Part shown: one piece after another, positions 34,534-46,279 of the stretch | Position numbering within the stretch: the stretch's first letter is position 1 | How the letters are laid out: the number at the start of each line of letters is the position of its first letter | Origin: Limonium bicolor | Taxonomy: Eukaryota; Streptophyta; Magnoliopsida; Caryophyllales; Plumbaginaceae | Direction: 5' to 3' | DNA: 64,000 bases | Assembly (NCBI GenBank): GCA_023374045.1 | Contig: CM041776.1 | Span: 477,389,375-477,453,374, forward strand | Position numbers and translations under genes: made by a program | The notes under the pieces: generated by a model | What the model was told of the DNA's origin: nothing | What the model saw: the letters and a program-made list of their open reading frames with translations, nothing else | Databases searched by the model: none

Positions 34534-37500
34534 TGAAATACCCCAAACCTAGTTATGTTGTTTAAACACCTAATAGGGTGTAACAAGACTAAAAAGAGTC
34601 TTAGAAACCTTACTAAACAAATTTAAACAAAAGGAAACACAAATGTGCTTTAAAGTCAATAAGAGCTAAAATGTGCTCTAAGCTTGGGATAAACTTGAGT
34701 AAGACCTAATGAGCTTACCAAGACTTCATTTATATACTAATGAACATATTAAACCAATTACCAAAGAAAACCAAGCTTGAAAACAAGTTAAAACACAAAA
34801 TGTGCTTTAAGAAGTCTTAAAGCACGTTTTTGAAAAATTGTCTTGTAAATGAGTTTTGAATGGCTAAATGTCCATCATTACTCTTAAATATATATGTGTA
34901 CTATATAGTATCACATTTGGGTGGCTATATTAGTGGGAAATCAAAAATTTCACTTCTATGTGCCTTGTATAGGTGAATAGTACTTTTTATAAGCTAATTT
35001 GTAACATATGTTGTATTAAGTAATTAAATTGACAAACAAAGACTAAAACACCCCACATAATATAAGGGGCCGGTTTTTTAAGGGGTGACTCACCACTCTC
35101 TTATTAATGTATTAAGTAAGATAAGATAAGTAAATAAACTACTTTTTACCTTTAACAAATAATATCTCTTAAAGCAAATTCTATCTTCATTCTCTCATTC
35201 TTTCCTTCTTTCACACGGTTTCCCACTCATCTTCTCCCTCTTCTTTGTTCTCTCACGATAAACCACTACCACCATTAAAACACAAGCTTTGACCACTTGC
35301 TAACCTAGCTCACTTGTCCAAATCAAAAACAAATACCACCAATCTCTTCCTCTCATCAAGCTCTTCATTCCTATCTTCTCAAAACTCCAAGAGCTCCATT
35401 TCGGTGCCAAGGTGTTCCACCATTGAAGGAGCTTGAGCTTGGTATTTTGACATATTATTACTCTCCTTTGCTTCTAGGTAAGGAATCTCAAACAAAAATC
35501 AAGTTTCCTCCTTGTTTTTGTCATGTCCGAAAATACACATTGATATAGCTCATTGTGTGACTTTGTTCTAGCTTCATTTCAACTCTTCATGGACTAGGTG
35601 GAGTCCTCTCTTGTTGTATATCCAAACTCTCTTCAAAGAACAAGGTAAAACAACTACATTAATGTTTTTGAAACAATGTCAAATTAGGGTTTACAATGAG
35701 ATGAAGCTTATAGCTTGAATACTCATTATAAAGTTTGTATATTGTTTAGAACTTGTCAAAGAATCAAGTACTCTATTGGTTTTTAAAGGAAACAAGAAAG
35801 AAGTTATTTTGCAAAAGAGGTAAATCTACTAACCTAATGCTATTTTAATGCCTTAGGAGAAATGAGCTTATAATGCTTATTAAAACTATCTAAAGAGCCA
35901 ATGGGGAATGACTTAGTAAAGTGTTCTTAAGAGACTAGTAAAGGGCATATGTGTATGTTGAGTGTATTTGCAGGTTAAAGGCATATATATTGTGGAAATT
36001 CAGTGTTTGATTTAAGCACTTTAAGGGCCTAAGAGCCATGCATTTTAAGGGCCTAAGTGCCATGCAATTTAAATTGTGCACTATATTGTAATGTGGTGTG
36101 TAATTTGGTGAAATGTGTATGAGAGTGTTCTTGATGATTTTAGATGTTCTTGTGTGTTTAAAGGAGAAGGTAAAGTGTTTAGGCATGGTAATGTTCTAGG
36201 GGAACCCATGTCAAAATCTAGGTAGGAAGTAAGAAGTTCTAAGTGTTTACATAAGGTTTGGTGAGTTAGAAAATGTAAGAAATGAATAAGGAGTTCAAGA
36301 TGTTGTAAGGAATTTGATGAACTAGGATGGTTCTAGAGTGTAATAGGACTTAGGCATGATCTTGAGATTTTAGTATGTACCAAAGTCATTTTGGACTTAG
36401 GAAAGACTTAGGCAAACTTTGGTAAACTAAGGAGAATGTATGAACTTGAGAAAGGATTTGAAGTAATGATATAAGGAGTTATGTGAGAGATGATGCTTGG
36501 AGATGATGTTAAGTTAAGGAGAAAGCATTTTGGGATAGTAGTTACCATAGGTGAGAAACACCATCTAGGAACCTAGTATAAAATAACATAAGTGTTAAGG
36601 AATTTTTACAAGGAAATAAGTAAATGATTTAGGAATTAGAAAATGAGTTTCATGGATGTTGTATGTGGATGTAAGGTTACCAAATGTTGTTAGGAAGCAT
36701 TAAGAGGCCTTAGGAGAAGTTTGGTGAAGAATTGGCAAGTTTGGGTAAGTTTAGAAGGCGACCGACCCAGGGGCCGACCAGTTTTTGGGTCGGTCGAGCC
36801 TCTGTAAATGTTAGGAAAATGTTCGGTGAAGGTCCGACCCAAAAGTGGTGGGTCGGACAGGGTCGGTCGGTCAAGTTTCAAAGGAGGGAAAATGTTCGCA
36901 CATGGACGACCCAGAATGGTGGGTCGGACGTGGGTCGACGGGCATGATTATAAGGAAGTAAAAGGGTTCTGTAATGGGACCAGAAGGTGGGTCGGACATG
37001 GTCGGTCAAGGTAAAGTTTTTCAGACCCGAAAACCACTGGGAGGGTCCGACCCAGTTGTGGGTCGGACGGTGGGTCGGTCGGACCAAAACTTGTAAAAAA
37101 AAAAAACAGAAAGAATGTGACTTATGTAGTAACCCTAGGGTGTATAATGAAGGTAACCTAGGGTAAGATAGGCATTAAAACATGTCATACAATCATGTTA
37201 AATACTTAGTGGTTTGGAGTTGAATAAATAATTAACCGACATTACTAATGTGTTTAGGATTCTCTCAAGTGGAAATCAGTCGAGGCAAGGACCAAGGTAT
37301 GGTTTTCTTGCAGTCTGTTGCCTACCGGTTTACACCGGCTTGTGTGTTGTTTGTTTTCTGTGTGTTTATGACTTTGTAAGATTAAACCATGTAAAGAGTT
37401 TACAGTTGTTAAATATTATTATGTTGTTAATTATGACTCTCTCTTCCCATGTGAGTGTCTAACAAGACTTGACCTATTATTGTGAATTGTTGTTGTGCTC

Positions 37501-38427
37501 AATGTTGAACTACTAACATGGGCTAACGGGGGAAGTGAGGAGTCCGGTCTGTTCCGGCCACGCGTGTGAGTATGGGAGTCGATGTCATAACCGGTTCGAT
37601 TCTCTCTGTATGTTATGGTTAAGTTTCCAATTTGGTTTCTAACCTTCCCTTTAGCTTAACCAAGGCTATTTTACTGACTCACGTCGGGCCACAGGGGCAT
37701 ACTATGTGTTTTGTTTCGGTGTGCTTGGATCACTATATCCGGGGCACCTGTGTTAAGTTAACCGTTCAATCTAACCGGACGGTAACGAGTTATGTAACGA
37801 GCTAAGTATGAGCGTGGCAACATTCTCGAAGCTCTCAATGGGGACTAACTGTGTTGGTTCTCTTCCTAAAAGGATTTGTATGTTTGTGATGTGTGTTATG
37901 ATGTGTACAATACCCTTGTTATGTTATATGTATGTGTTGTGTGTTTTAAAATAAATCATGTCATCCTGACAATTGGTTGCGCGTATCCCGGTAGTCGATG
38001 GGCTGCGCGTTAGCCATACCAGCAAAGGTGCTGACCCCCTCGGGGCTCCATATTTTTATTGCAGGATGAGGATCGAAGAGGCAGAGTGGCTCTAGGTCCT
38101 AGAGAGTAGTTTACTTTTGAAGTACTTTTGGATGTTTGCCCGGGTTGCGCCTGTGCACCCGTGGCGTATTATATACTTGTTGGTGACGGTTTACAGTGAA
38201 GTATACAGTGAAGGATTTATGTAAATACTCGGGATTATATTGTTATATATATGGTTGTTAGTTCTATGCTCGGGAGTCTGATCATCAGACCGGTACATTT
38301 GTATTTATTCAGCTTGTTAACCACGTGGGTGGTTGACGGCATTGTAGCACCAACGTTTAGTTATCGTTTAGTTGTTTATTTCCGCTGCGATTCCAAGTAT
38401 AGGTATGTGCGTAGTAGGGGTGTTACA
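34534..38427 (+). mobile_element. 3' LTR (3894 bp) of the AlkB-carrying element
   Basis: Same start, end and internal order as 24238-28145, 14 bases shorter. Most visible differences are one-base indels. The five bases after it are TCTCC, against CCACC before the 5' LTR, so there is no target-site duplication. Confidence 0.93.
36760..37085. repeat. Array of palindromic units (3' LTR copy)
   Basis: Counterpart of 26461-26794 with GACCGACCCA-type arms. Several single-base deletions break individual arms relative to the 5' copy, for example in the third and fourth units. Confidence 0.88.
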
Positions 38428-41412
38428 TCTCCTCACATTCTAGGGAGTTCATATGTTTACGATATCGTTATACTTTAATCGATAGTTTATGTGTGTTTGC
38501 ATATTTCCATTGCTTATGAGACTACCCGTACTACGGGTTATTAGTCAATCATTACTCAGTATGAGTCGGTCTAGGCACTCTGTTAGACCACACCGGCATA
38601 CAAGTATGTTAGCTCATACAACATACATCAAGGCATACATAATCAAACCAGGGATTATTTTCATGCTTTAATCTTGATTAAGCCGGCACACAAACACACA
38701 AATCAGAGTAACTCGGTTAGCATACGGGGCATGAGAAAATCATACCTTTCACCGGGGTTTTTACTTTTACCGTGTCATCTCACCATGCTTGGTTCACACA
38801 CGATCCACTGATAACATTCAAATGTTTTATTAACATCAAAGCATTACGGTATGTAAAGCTAATACTCCCGTACTTAACCCCGTTATCCCGTTTAACTTAG
38901 TTTTACTCATGTGTTTTAAACTCACAACTTCCTCATTCACTTATCAAACTTGTTTACACTCCTAATGACCTTTAAATATCATTATTCATGACCTAATTAC
39001 CTATATTATCATTACCATTCAATTCCCCATCATTAGAATGCAAGAAAACACATTCTGTTACATTTCTGGCCTGGTCCGGGTTTGTGTCCGGGGTTACAAA
39101 CCCGGACCAAACACTGGAATCACTTTCTGTCGTATTTTTCATGTGTTCTGGGTTGTGTCCGGGTTTACAAACCCGGACCATCCCCTGGGATGACCTTCTG
39201 CCATATTTTTGCTATGTTCCGGGTTTGCATTCGATTGCAAACCCGGACAACCCCTGGAACTGTCAAAATTTGCAGTTTTCACCACTTTTAAACCCCTAAA
39301 TCACCTCTAATCATTTCCTAATCATTCCATAAGTTTTCCACATGTTTAACCATCATAAACATGCTCTAAACTTCTTCAAAACATTGGTTTAACCCTTACA
39401 CAAATTCTTGCTCCAAATCACAATTCTTTCATTCTCATTTCTACACTAATGCACACTTGTGCATTCTCAAACCTCTCTTGGCACTTGCATTTTGTTCTCT
39501 CTTTATTTGACCAATCCAAACTTCCAAGATAATGCACACCTCATACCGAGTTCCGAAACTCACTCTTAAAGCCTAAAATTCTCATTCCTTTTCCTAAAGC
39601 TCCTTAGGCATTCACACAAGTTCTTGCTACAGATTTTAGCATCAATCTCCTCTCTTTTAAACAAGTATTCCCATGGTGATTTTCTAAGCCAAAACAACCA
39701 CCATCAACACCTAGTTTCTCTAGGTCATTACTTACTCACAACCATACACATCCACTTAAATTTCTACACAAATTTCGCCATAACTTGGCTACATCTCTTA
39801 ACATTGCCCAAAGCTCATTTCCTCACATCATTCATCCTAAAGCTAGCCAAACCACAAGGGTTCTATCAGCTCACATACAAATCCATCAATACTCATTAAT
39901 TCCTCCAAAGGTAACACAATACATACATCATTAAATGCAAGGCTCCTTGGCTCTTAAATCAAGCATTATTCGCAAGTGCATCAAGCACTACTACAACTCT
40001 TCCTCATCTCAACAAATCACATGCCATTTCATGTTAGGGTTCATTAATTAATTTAACCCTTCCCAAAATACCTAAAGCATTAAGTTAGGCTCCAAGGTAA
40101 ATTGTTTACCTTACTTCACAAGCCTTTACTCTTTTCACTCCTCTTCTTTCTCCTCTCTTTTTTCTTGCTTGGAAATCGCCAAAGGCCAAGAAACTGCCCA
40201 TCTCCCATTCAATATACAAGGCAAGAGATGAGTTCAAGTAGAAACACTTAAGCTCATCAATTAGAAATGCTTAAAGCTCTAAAATGTGTGATTACCTTAA
40301 AACCCTAAGATGGGGTTTTGGTCAAGAATCAAAGAGTAACTCCCTCCAAGCTTTTAGGGATTGAAACAATGCTCATAAAAAGAGAATAAACAAGGCTCCA
40401 TTAGAGACCAAAATCGGCCAAGGCATAAGATGGAGAAAACAAGACTTTTTCATGGATATTTTTACCTTGATAGAAAGAGGGAGCTTCAAGCTACCTAATG
40501 GTGTGCTTTTCTCCTCAAATGGGCAACACCCACGAAAATGAAACTCACCATTTTCGAGTTTTGAAAAGAGAGAATGATAGAGGGTGAGGAGAGGATCACA
40601 AATATGTGGTTATTTTTGAGTTTGGAGCTTAAACAAAGCTTGAGCATGAAGAGAAAGGGGGAACTCCATGTGTTGTTGTTGTTGCAGCTCAAAATCGCTC
40701 AAGGAGGAAGGAGGAGGGGAGCTACGGATGAGAGAGATGAGGGAGTTCAAATGTGAAGAAGGAAATAAGGAAAGAGAAGGAGAAAAGGTAAGTAAGTAAC
40801 CTTTTCACTATTCCCTTTTTGACTTTTCGACTCTTCTTTTTCTTTGTTAATTAGCTAATAGAGAGGCTGACTAGTCTAAAAAAAACCGGCCCACACACTG
40901 TTTAAACTAGAGCGTTTTTCGTTTTCTTACAGAAAACGCTCGTTATTTTACCCGGTTTGGCACTATTCACTAACCGGGCCCGTTTTTCGGATTTTTCTCG
41001 TTTCTTTATTTTTAATGGTTATTAAGCTCCCATTAATACTTAATTATAGTTATTTAATCAACTATAATTTTTACGGGTCCGTTTGACCACTTAAAGTCAC
41101 GTTTTCGGGTTTTCTCGAAAAACGTGCTTTTAAACTCCGTTGGCGTTTTAATCCATTATTTGGATCCGTTTTCTTCGGGAATCATTCCCGTATACTTATT
41201 AGGCCTAACTAAGCCTTAGGAATCCATCTCGGACCCTCTCGAGATCATGTATCTCTTATACTCATTTAACGCGCATTTTAGCGTTTTTCGCTTTTCAAGT
41301 GTTTTCTCTTTTCTTTTGGTTTTATTTCCTTTACCAATACTCTTTAGGCACCATTAGGCCTTTATAATCATATTAGAGTAATTTAATCGCCATTTTTAGA
41401 TCCGGGGTATTA
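38428..41412 (-). mobile_element. Minus-strand LTR of family A, truncated at the AlkB element
   Basis: Reverse-complement homology to LTR 1-3545 is clear, for example 38690-38770 against about 2240-2300. The last 1.1-1.2 kb expected at the LTR 3' end is missing at 38428. The right limit is marked by GGGGTATT at 41405-41412, a decayed LTR start, after which a second copy of the LTR start begins. It contains a palindrome array. Non-coding. Confidence 0.75.
39073..39250. repeat. Array of three palindromic units in the minus family A LTR
   Basis: Units start at 39073, 39145 and 39216 (72 and 71 spacing), with arms GTCCGGGTTT and AAACCCGGAC. The arms differ from those of the related LTR at 1660-1973 although period and plan are kept. 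Confidence 0.88.
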
Positions 41413-41961
41413 AAGGAGGTGAGAGAAATCGAGAGAGAGGGGGATGGGTAGAGGAGAGAGAGTTTTATTTGCCTTTTTACTTATTTCTTTTGTCCTCTTG
41501 TTACTAAAGACAAATAAAGAAGAGGAATTAAGAGAGGAGGGCTCATTTAATCGGCCCACATATGCACACACACTCCCCTTTTATTTTTATTTGTAAAGTG
41601 GACACACTAAGTTTCTTTATTTGCCTTCTCACCCCACAACGTACCGGTTGTTACAGTTTTCACTAACCGGTACCCGTTTTCCGGAATTTTCTCGTTTATT
41701 AATTTTATGGTTCTAAAGCTTCACTAATATTTATTAGTGACTATTTAGTTGACCAAAATTGTTACGAGTCTATTTGACCCGCTTAAAGTCGTGTTTTCCC
41801 GGTTTCCTCGAAAAACGCGCTTTAAGGTTCGTTTATGCTTTTAACCCATTTTAAAGGTCCGTTTTCTTCGGGATTTGTTCCCTAGTATTTATTTTAGTGT
41901 AATTAAGCCTTTAAAAGTATAATTATCCTAATTAATCACTTTTTAATTACGGGGTATTTCA
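41413..41961 (-). mobile_element. 5' 550 bp of a second family A LTR (3' LTR of the minus pol element)
   Basis: It ends at the right with GGGGTATTTCA, the reverse of the LTR start, followed by a PPT. Its content repeats about 40700-41400 in diverged form (AACCGGTACCCG against AACCGGGCCCG, CTCGAAAAACG in both). The two partial LTRs lie head to tail. Confidence 0.7.
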
Positions 41962-41978
41962 ATCTACCCCCCTTAAGA
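41962..41978 (-). other. Polypurine tract of the minus pol element
   Basis: The minus strand reads TTCTTAAGGGGGGTAGAT before the LTR start at 41961. Confidence 0.85.
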
Positions 41979-42503
41979 AACTTTGCCCTCAAAGTTGCTT
42001 AAGGTTACAGTTTACCATTTCTACTCATTTGGTAAGCCAATTGCCACAATACATTCTACTACCACCTTACAAGGTGTTCACAATTCTTACACTATCAGCA
42101 TACGCAATTCAGATACCAAGCCACATACTTAGTTCAAATACCATACGCAATACTCAATCCATACATAATACTTCATTCAAATACCACACACAATGCTCCA
42201 TCCAATTCATACATTCCACACTACATTCGCAATACTTCACAATGTCATTCATGTCATATACCGTACAACACAAATGCATTGCTCATTATATACATACCAT
42301 ACACATCGTACTACATACCGAATACTACTAGCACTACTTTGTGCCAATACCATACAATTAGCACTACATGTGCCAACCAAAATACAATTACAATACATAC
42401 ACACTATGCAATGCTAACCCGAAGCAATGCAAAAGCAAAAAGGCTCTACCCCCCTTAAAAGGGGTACGCCCCGTACCCTCCGTGCTATACGGATACTAGA
42501 CAT
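41979..42503 (-). other. 3' untranslated interior of the minus pol element
   Basis: Non-coding, rich in short CATAC/AATAC repeats around 42060-42400. It carries the second PPT at 42443-42464, which the minus strand reads as CCCCTTTTAAGGGGGGTAGA, and the conserved GTACGGGGCGTACC stretch. Confidence 0.65.
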
Positions 42504-42625
42504 CTAGTCTACAAACAGATTCGGGTACTTCGCCTTCATGGCGTCCTCTAATTCCCAAGTCGCTTCCTCGACATCGTGGTTAGACCACAAGACCTTCACC
42601 ATTCGTACAGATTTATGGCGAGTGT
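42504..42625 (-). pseudogene. Pol C-terminal fragment (chromodomain-like tail)
   Basis: The minus strand encodes RHKSVRMVKVLWSNHDVEEA, then WELEDAMKAKYPNLF, and stops at 42504-42506. It is very close to the AlkB element tail. It is cut at 42625 by insertion of an Athila-like element; the rest of the gene resumes at 47857 after a loss of roughly 100 residues. Confidence 0.85.
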
Positions 42626-42892
42626 TGATAAGTGTCCAAATGAGCATGTTTTATAGGTGTATTTCATATATTATATTAGCACTTTCTTGCTCATTTCTCC
42701 ACTTCGGTTAATTTTCCTCTAGTTTATGTTTTATTGTTTATCTCACAAATTTATTGTTCAAACATGAGGAAAACCAATCTGGGAGTAAAGTTGATAAAGA
42801 GACGAACACATAGACGTAAACGGCTCAGAAAACGGAGTCCAAACGAAGAATCTAGAGCCGGTCGAAGTCGGAAGGAAATAAGTCACGATAGG

Positions 42893-43095
42893 TTGCAACC
42901 GCCTGGCTCAACCGCCCCTGTACCTCTCAATAACAGGCGGACAAGAGATGGGCGTGCAACCGCCTCAAAGCTGGCGGACAGGACACAAGGTGTCCGCTCA
43001 ATGAAGAGGCGGACAAGAGTATGAGCAACCGCCTAATAAGGGGCGGTCAAGACAGCAACCGCCTGTTGCAACCGCCTGTTATCTGGCGGACATGG
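42893..43095. repeat. Inverted-arm array in the Athila-like LTR
   Basis: Multiple CAACCGCC(T) arms alternate with AGGCGGACA arms, giving several possible hairpins upstream of the TATA box. The second copy is at 46551-46755. Confidence 0.75.
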
Positions 43096-43339
43096 AGGCG
43101 GACAGCAGCTAGTCAGTCGCGCGAGCTTATCTTCTTCGCGACTTCGTCCGTCGACTTGCCTTCGCCGACTTCTGCAACTCGTCCACTGTCTCCAACTTGC
43201 AGCGCCTACCTTAATTCACGCCTGCGTTTAGCTGTTTGTCCCCTGCGCAATAAATGAGCAGTCGGTGAAATCAATCGGCCGCCTCAATCAATTCCTCACG
43301 CGTTCCTTATCTGCTTCCTTCTTCATTTCCCTATTTTCC

Positions 43340-43348
43340 CTATATAAA
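43340..43348 (+). promoter_or_regulatory. TATA box of the Athila-like LTR
   Basis: CTATATAAAC after a pyrimidine-rich stretch. It is repeated exactly at 46995-47003 in the other LTR. Confidence 0.65.
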
Positions 43349-44288
43349 CGCACGTAGCTTCACCATCCATCTATCAATCCATCCACCACCCATTGAATCC
43401 ATCCACGACCCACTTAACCACACCTCACGCCATCTCATTTCTCTTCTCCCGCCTTCTCCATTTTTATTTATTTCCACATTCCACAAAATCCACCTCTAGC
43501 CCTACGTATACAAAATAGCAGAGTGAGCCGGAGTGATTACGGATGATTTCTATTACTCTTGTCTCTGTCTATCTATTTAATATGTTAGGCTAGTTTACGT
43601 ATACTCTGGGAATGGTTATTATGTGTTTGTATTAATTATGCATTCTTTTTACTGTTTTAATTATATATAGTTTGTTACGTTTTAAAAGGTTATCTCGCAC
43701 CTTTTTAATAAATGTCATGAGTTTATTAAATTGCTTTCCTAAGTCTATTTTGATCAGACCGGTGATAAATAGATAGGTTAATTAAGACGTAAAACTGGAG
43801 GAAACTTGTTATGATTTAATAAGTTAGTATTCAGTTGCAAATGTAATTCCTCAATACTCCTCTGCCGTTCGCAGGCTTTTGCTTGAACCTTGATTAGAAC
43901 CTTGCATTACAGGTGAACGAGTTCTTATGAGGCTATGACTTAGTCCTTAAGATAATTACAGGAACCTTGCCAAATTATTAAACCAGTAGAGATAGCTTAA
44001 TTATGCAGATTATATTAACCTGACCCAGAGTTCCATTTTATTTATCTGTCAACTTAGTTTATTTTATTCTTTCTTTTTACTTACAAGTCAATTAATCCCC
44101 CCTCTTGTGACACGCTTAGGTACTATTATATGTACATTAGTCCCACGGTTCGACATCCGGTTGCTTACATTTTCACTATACTACTGCGACCGGGATTTGT
44201 TTGCAGCCCGACGTTTAATTTGAGTTTTTAATTTCTTTTCTTTTAATTTTACACCAGTTTAACCACTCACTTTATAACGTCTGCAAAA

Positions 44289-44305
44289 TGGCGCCGTTGC
44301 CGGGA
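44289..44305 (+). other. tRNA primer-binding site of the Athila-like element
   Basis: TGGCGCCGTTGCCGGGA, the site typical of Athila and related plant gypsy elements (Asp-type tRNA). Confidence 0.85.
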
Positions 44306-44497
44306 CTAGTTTATTCTAGTCCCTAAGCCCCGGATTATTCACTTGTTATATTAGAATATTTTGTCAATATTATTTTTGTTTGTTGTTTTTATTAATTATC
44401 TTTATATTTTGTTTATATTATTATTATGTTTGTTTCTAATTATTTTATTTCTAATCTGTTTCAGTAGTTTGTTTTATATACAAAAACACAAAAAAAA

Positions 44498-44874
44498 ATG
44501 GAAATGGAACAGGTGTTTGAACAGGGGTTTTGCTATTCACAGTATTATACTGCTCCGTATGTGGGGGAGCTCATGATTATGAGGATTGTCTCATATTACA
44601 AGAACAACTCTGGTTAGAAGATCAACCAGACTACCTGGAGAGACTCGCTCAACCAGAACAGCAACCGAAGAGCGAAATAGTTCATGAGGTAGAACACCCC
44701 ACTACGGTTGTAAGTTACTCTCTACCCTCTACAATCGCCTACCGCCAGTTTCCATCCTTCTCTGTGCTCTATCCAGAAGTTGAGGATACTTACATCCTAG
44801 AAAATGAAGAGAAGGATTGCCATCACCTCCCGCCAATATATCCAAACAGAACGCCACTATCACCTTCGAAGAAT
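44498..44874 (+). pseudogene. Gag remnant with one zinc knuckle
   Basis: ATG at 44498 opens a short frame; after a shift near 44530-44550 the frame reads CSVCGGAHDYEDC, a CX2CX3HX4C knuckle of the type found in Athila-like gag proteins. It continues with acidic, glutamine-rich sequence to the stop at 44875. The rest of gag and all of pol are absent. Confidence 0.6.
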
Positions 44875-46270
44875 TAACTTTCTCTGAAGATGATATCAAT
44901 AAGCGTTCCTTCTACAAGCCTCACCTACAAGAGGAGGATGTTTACATCCTCCAATTGAGGGAAGAAAAATCATCACCACCGGGTCTTCTGTTAGAACTAC
45001 GTTCCCGGCAATACCTCCTCAAACACCAGATTTTGTGGAGTATTAATTTTCTTATTTTATATGCCGAGGTAACGTTTTGTTTTGATCCAGGATAACGAAG
45101 CAGGCGTCTAGCCAAAGACGTTAAAGAAGGGAAGCTTCCTGGGAGGCAACCCGGGTGTACTTTTATTTTATTTATGCTCTATTTAATTTTCAAGTTCTCT
45201 TTAAATTTTATTTTTGCTAACTTTTAACCCCGTTTTAGTATGGTTGCTTCTGGTGTCTTATGCAGGTGCACCTTCATATTTACACTGCAACCAAGCTACG
45301 CTGCTTGAGGCTGAAGCTCAAGTGTGGGGGAACTCCTTTAACAATAGCTAAAATAATATCAGGGGAGTACCAGTTTCTTTAATTATGCTTTTATTTAAAT
45401 AAAAACTGCAGAGGAGCATTTATGTGCTTAAATGTTTATTTGTGATCTTTGTGTTATCTCTCCTATTTTATCTACTTACCGAAAAGGCCTTCTGAAACCT
45501 TCCTTGTTTTTCTGGTGAACAATGAGGACATTGTTCAATTTAAGTGTGGGGGAGTGTGCCCTTTTCGGTGACATTTTGTGCTTAAATGTTTAATCTCTCT
45601 CCTTATCATGCGTTTGTCCAATTCAAATATTATGGACCCTTTATATGTGGGTTGTTCTCTTTAAGAATAAATATTGTTATGAATTGTAGGATAAATGGTA
45701 CAAAATTTTTAAATTTTGATTACTTTTGAGGAGCATTTTATATGCGGTGTGACCAAATAATCTGCAAATGGTTGGATTTTATTGCTCAGGGGTTCTTTCT
45801 GTCTTCTCTCTTAGGGATTGCTAAGGGGTATTTCTGTTAAAAAAGAGAAAGAAAAGAATAATAAGGGACTTGCGAGACACCATTGGTAACCAACAAAAGA
45901 GAGTTGAGTGTTCTTGAATACAAGGGCGTGATGCCTACATTTTCTCATCCCTTGCAAAAGTGAAACAAATGCATGAATCTATTTTTCCTTTTGTTTTCTC
46001 CTCAATGCCCATTCTTGAGAGAAGTTGGCCATGGTAAAAGTTCTCAGAGTCACCTAAAAGAAAAATTGAAGTACCTTGGATCATACCCCGAAACTCTATA
46101 TTTTATTTTTACCCTGAGCACACCTATGCCACCAATAGTTAATTTTTCACACTCCTCAATAAGTTAAAAAGATCATGTTTATCCTACCCTTCATAATAAT
46201 ATTTGTTAGTTGAGCATTCCCTACTTACTTGGGTACGTGATTTTGCTTGAGGACAAGCAAAAAGATAAGT
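44875..46270 (+). mobile_element. Non-coding interior of the Athila-like element
   Basis: It contains AGCTTCCTGGGAGGCAACCC (45133-45152), a motif conserved after the coding region of many plant Athila-type elements, and repeated AAGTGTGGGGGA near 45318 and 45542. It ends with GAGGACAAGCAAAAAG before the PPT. No pol domain is seen. Confidence 0.7.
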
Positions 46271-46279
46271 GTGGGGGTG
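46270..46279 (+). other. Polypurine tract of the Athila-like element
   Basis: TGTGGGGGTG directly before the 3' LTR start TGATAAGTGTCC. Confidence 0.85.

Larger units (their letters stand above)
42626..44285 (+). mobile_element. 5' LTR (1660 bp) of a non-autonomous Athila-like element
   Basis: It begins TGATAAGTGTCC and ends ACGTCTGCA, three bases before an Asp-type primer site. The matching LTR starts at 46280. It includes repeated CAACCGCC and GGCGGACA arms (42893-43095) and a clear TATA box at 43340. Confidence 0.88.
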
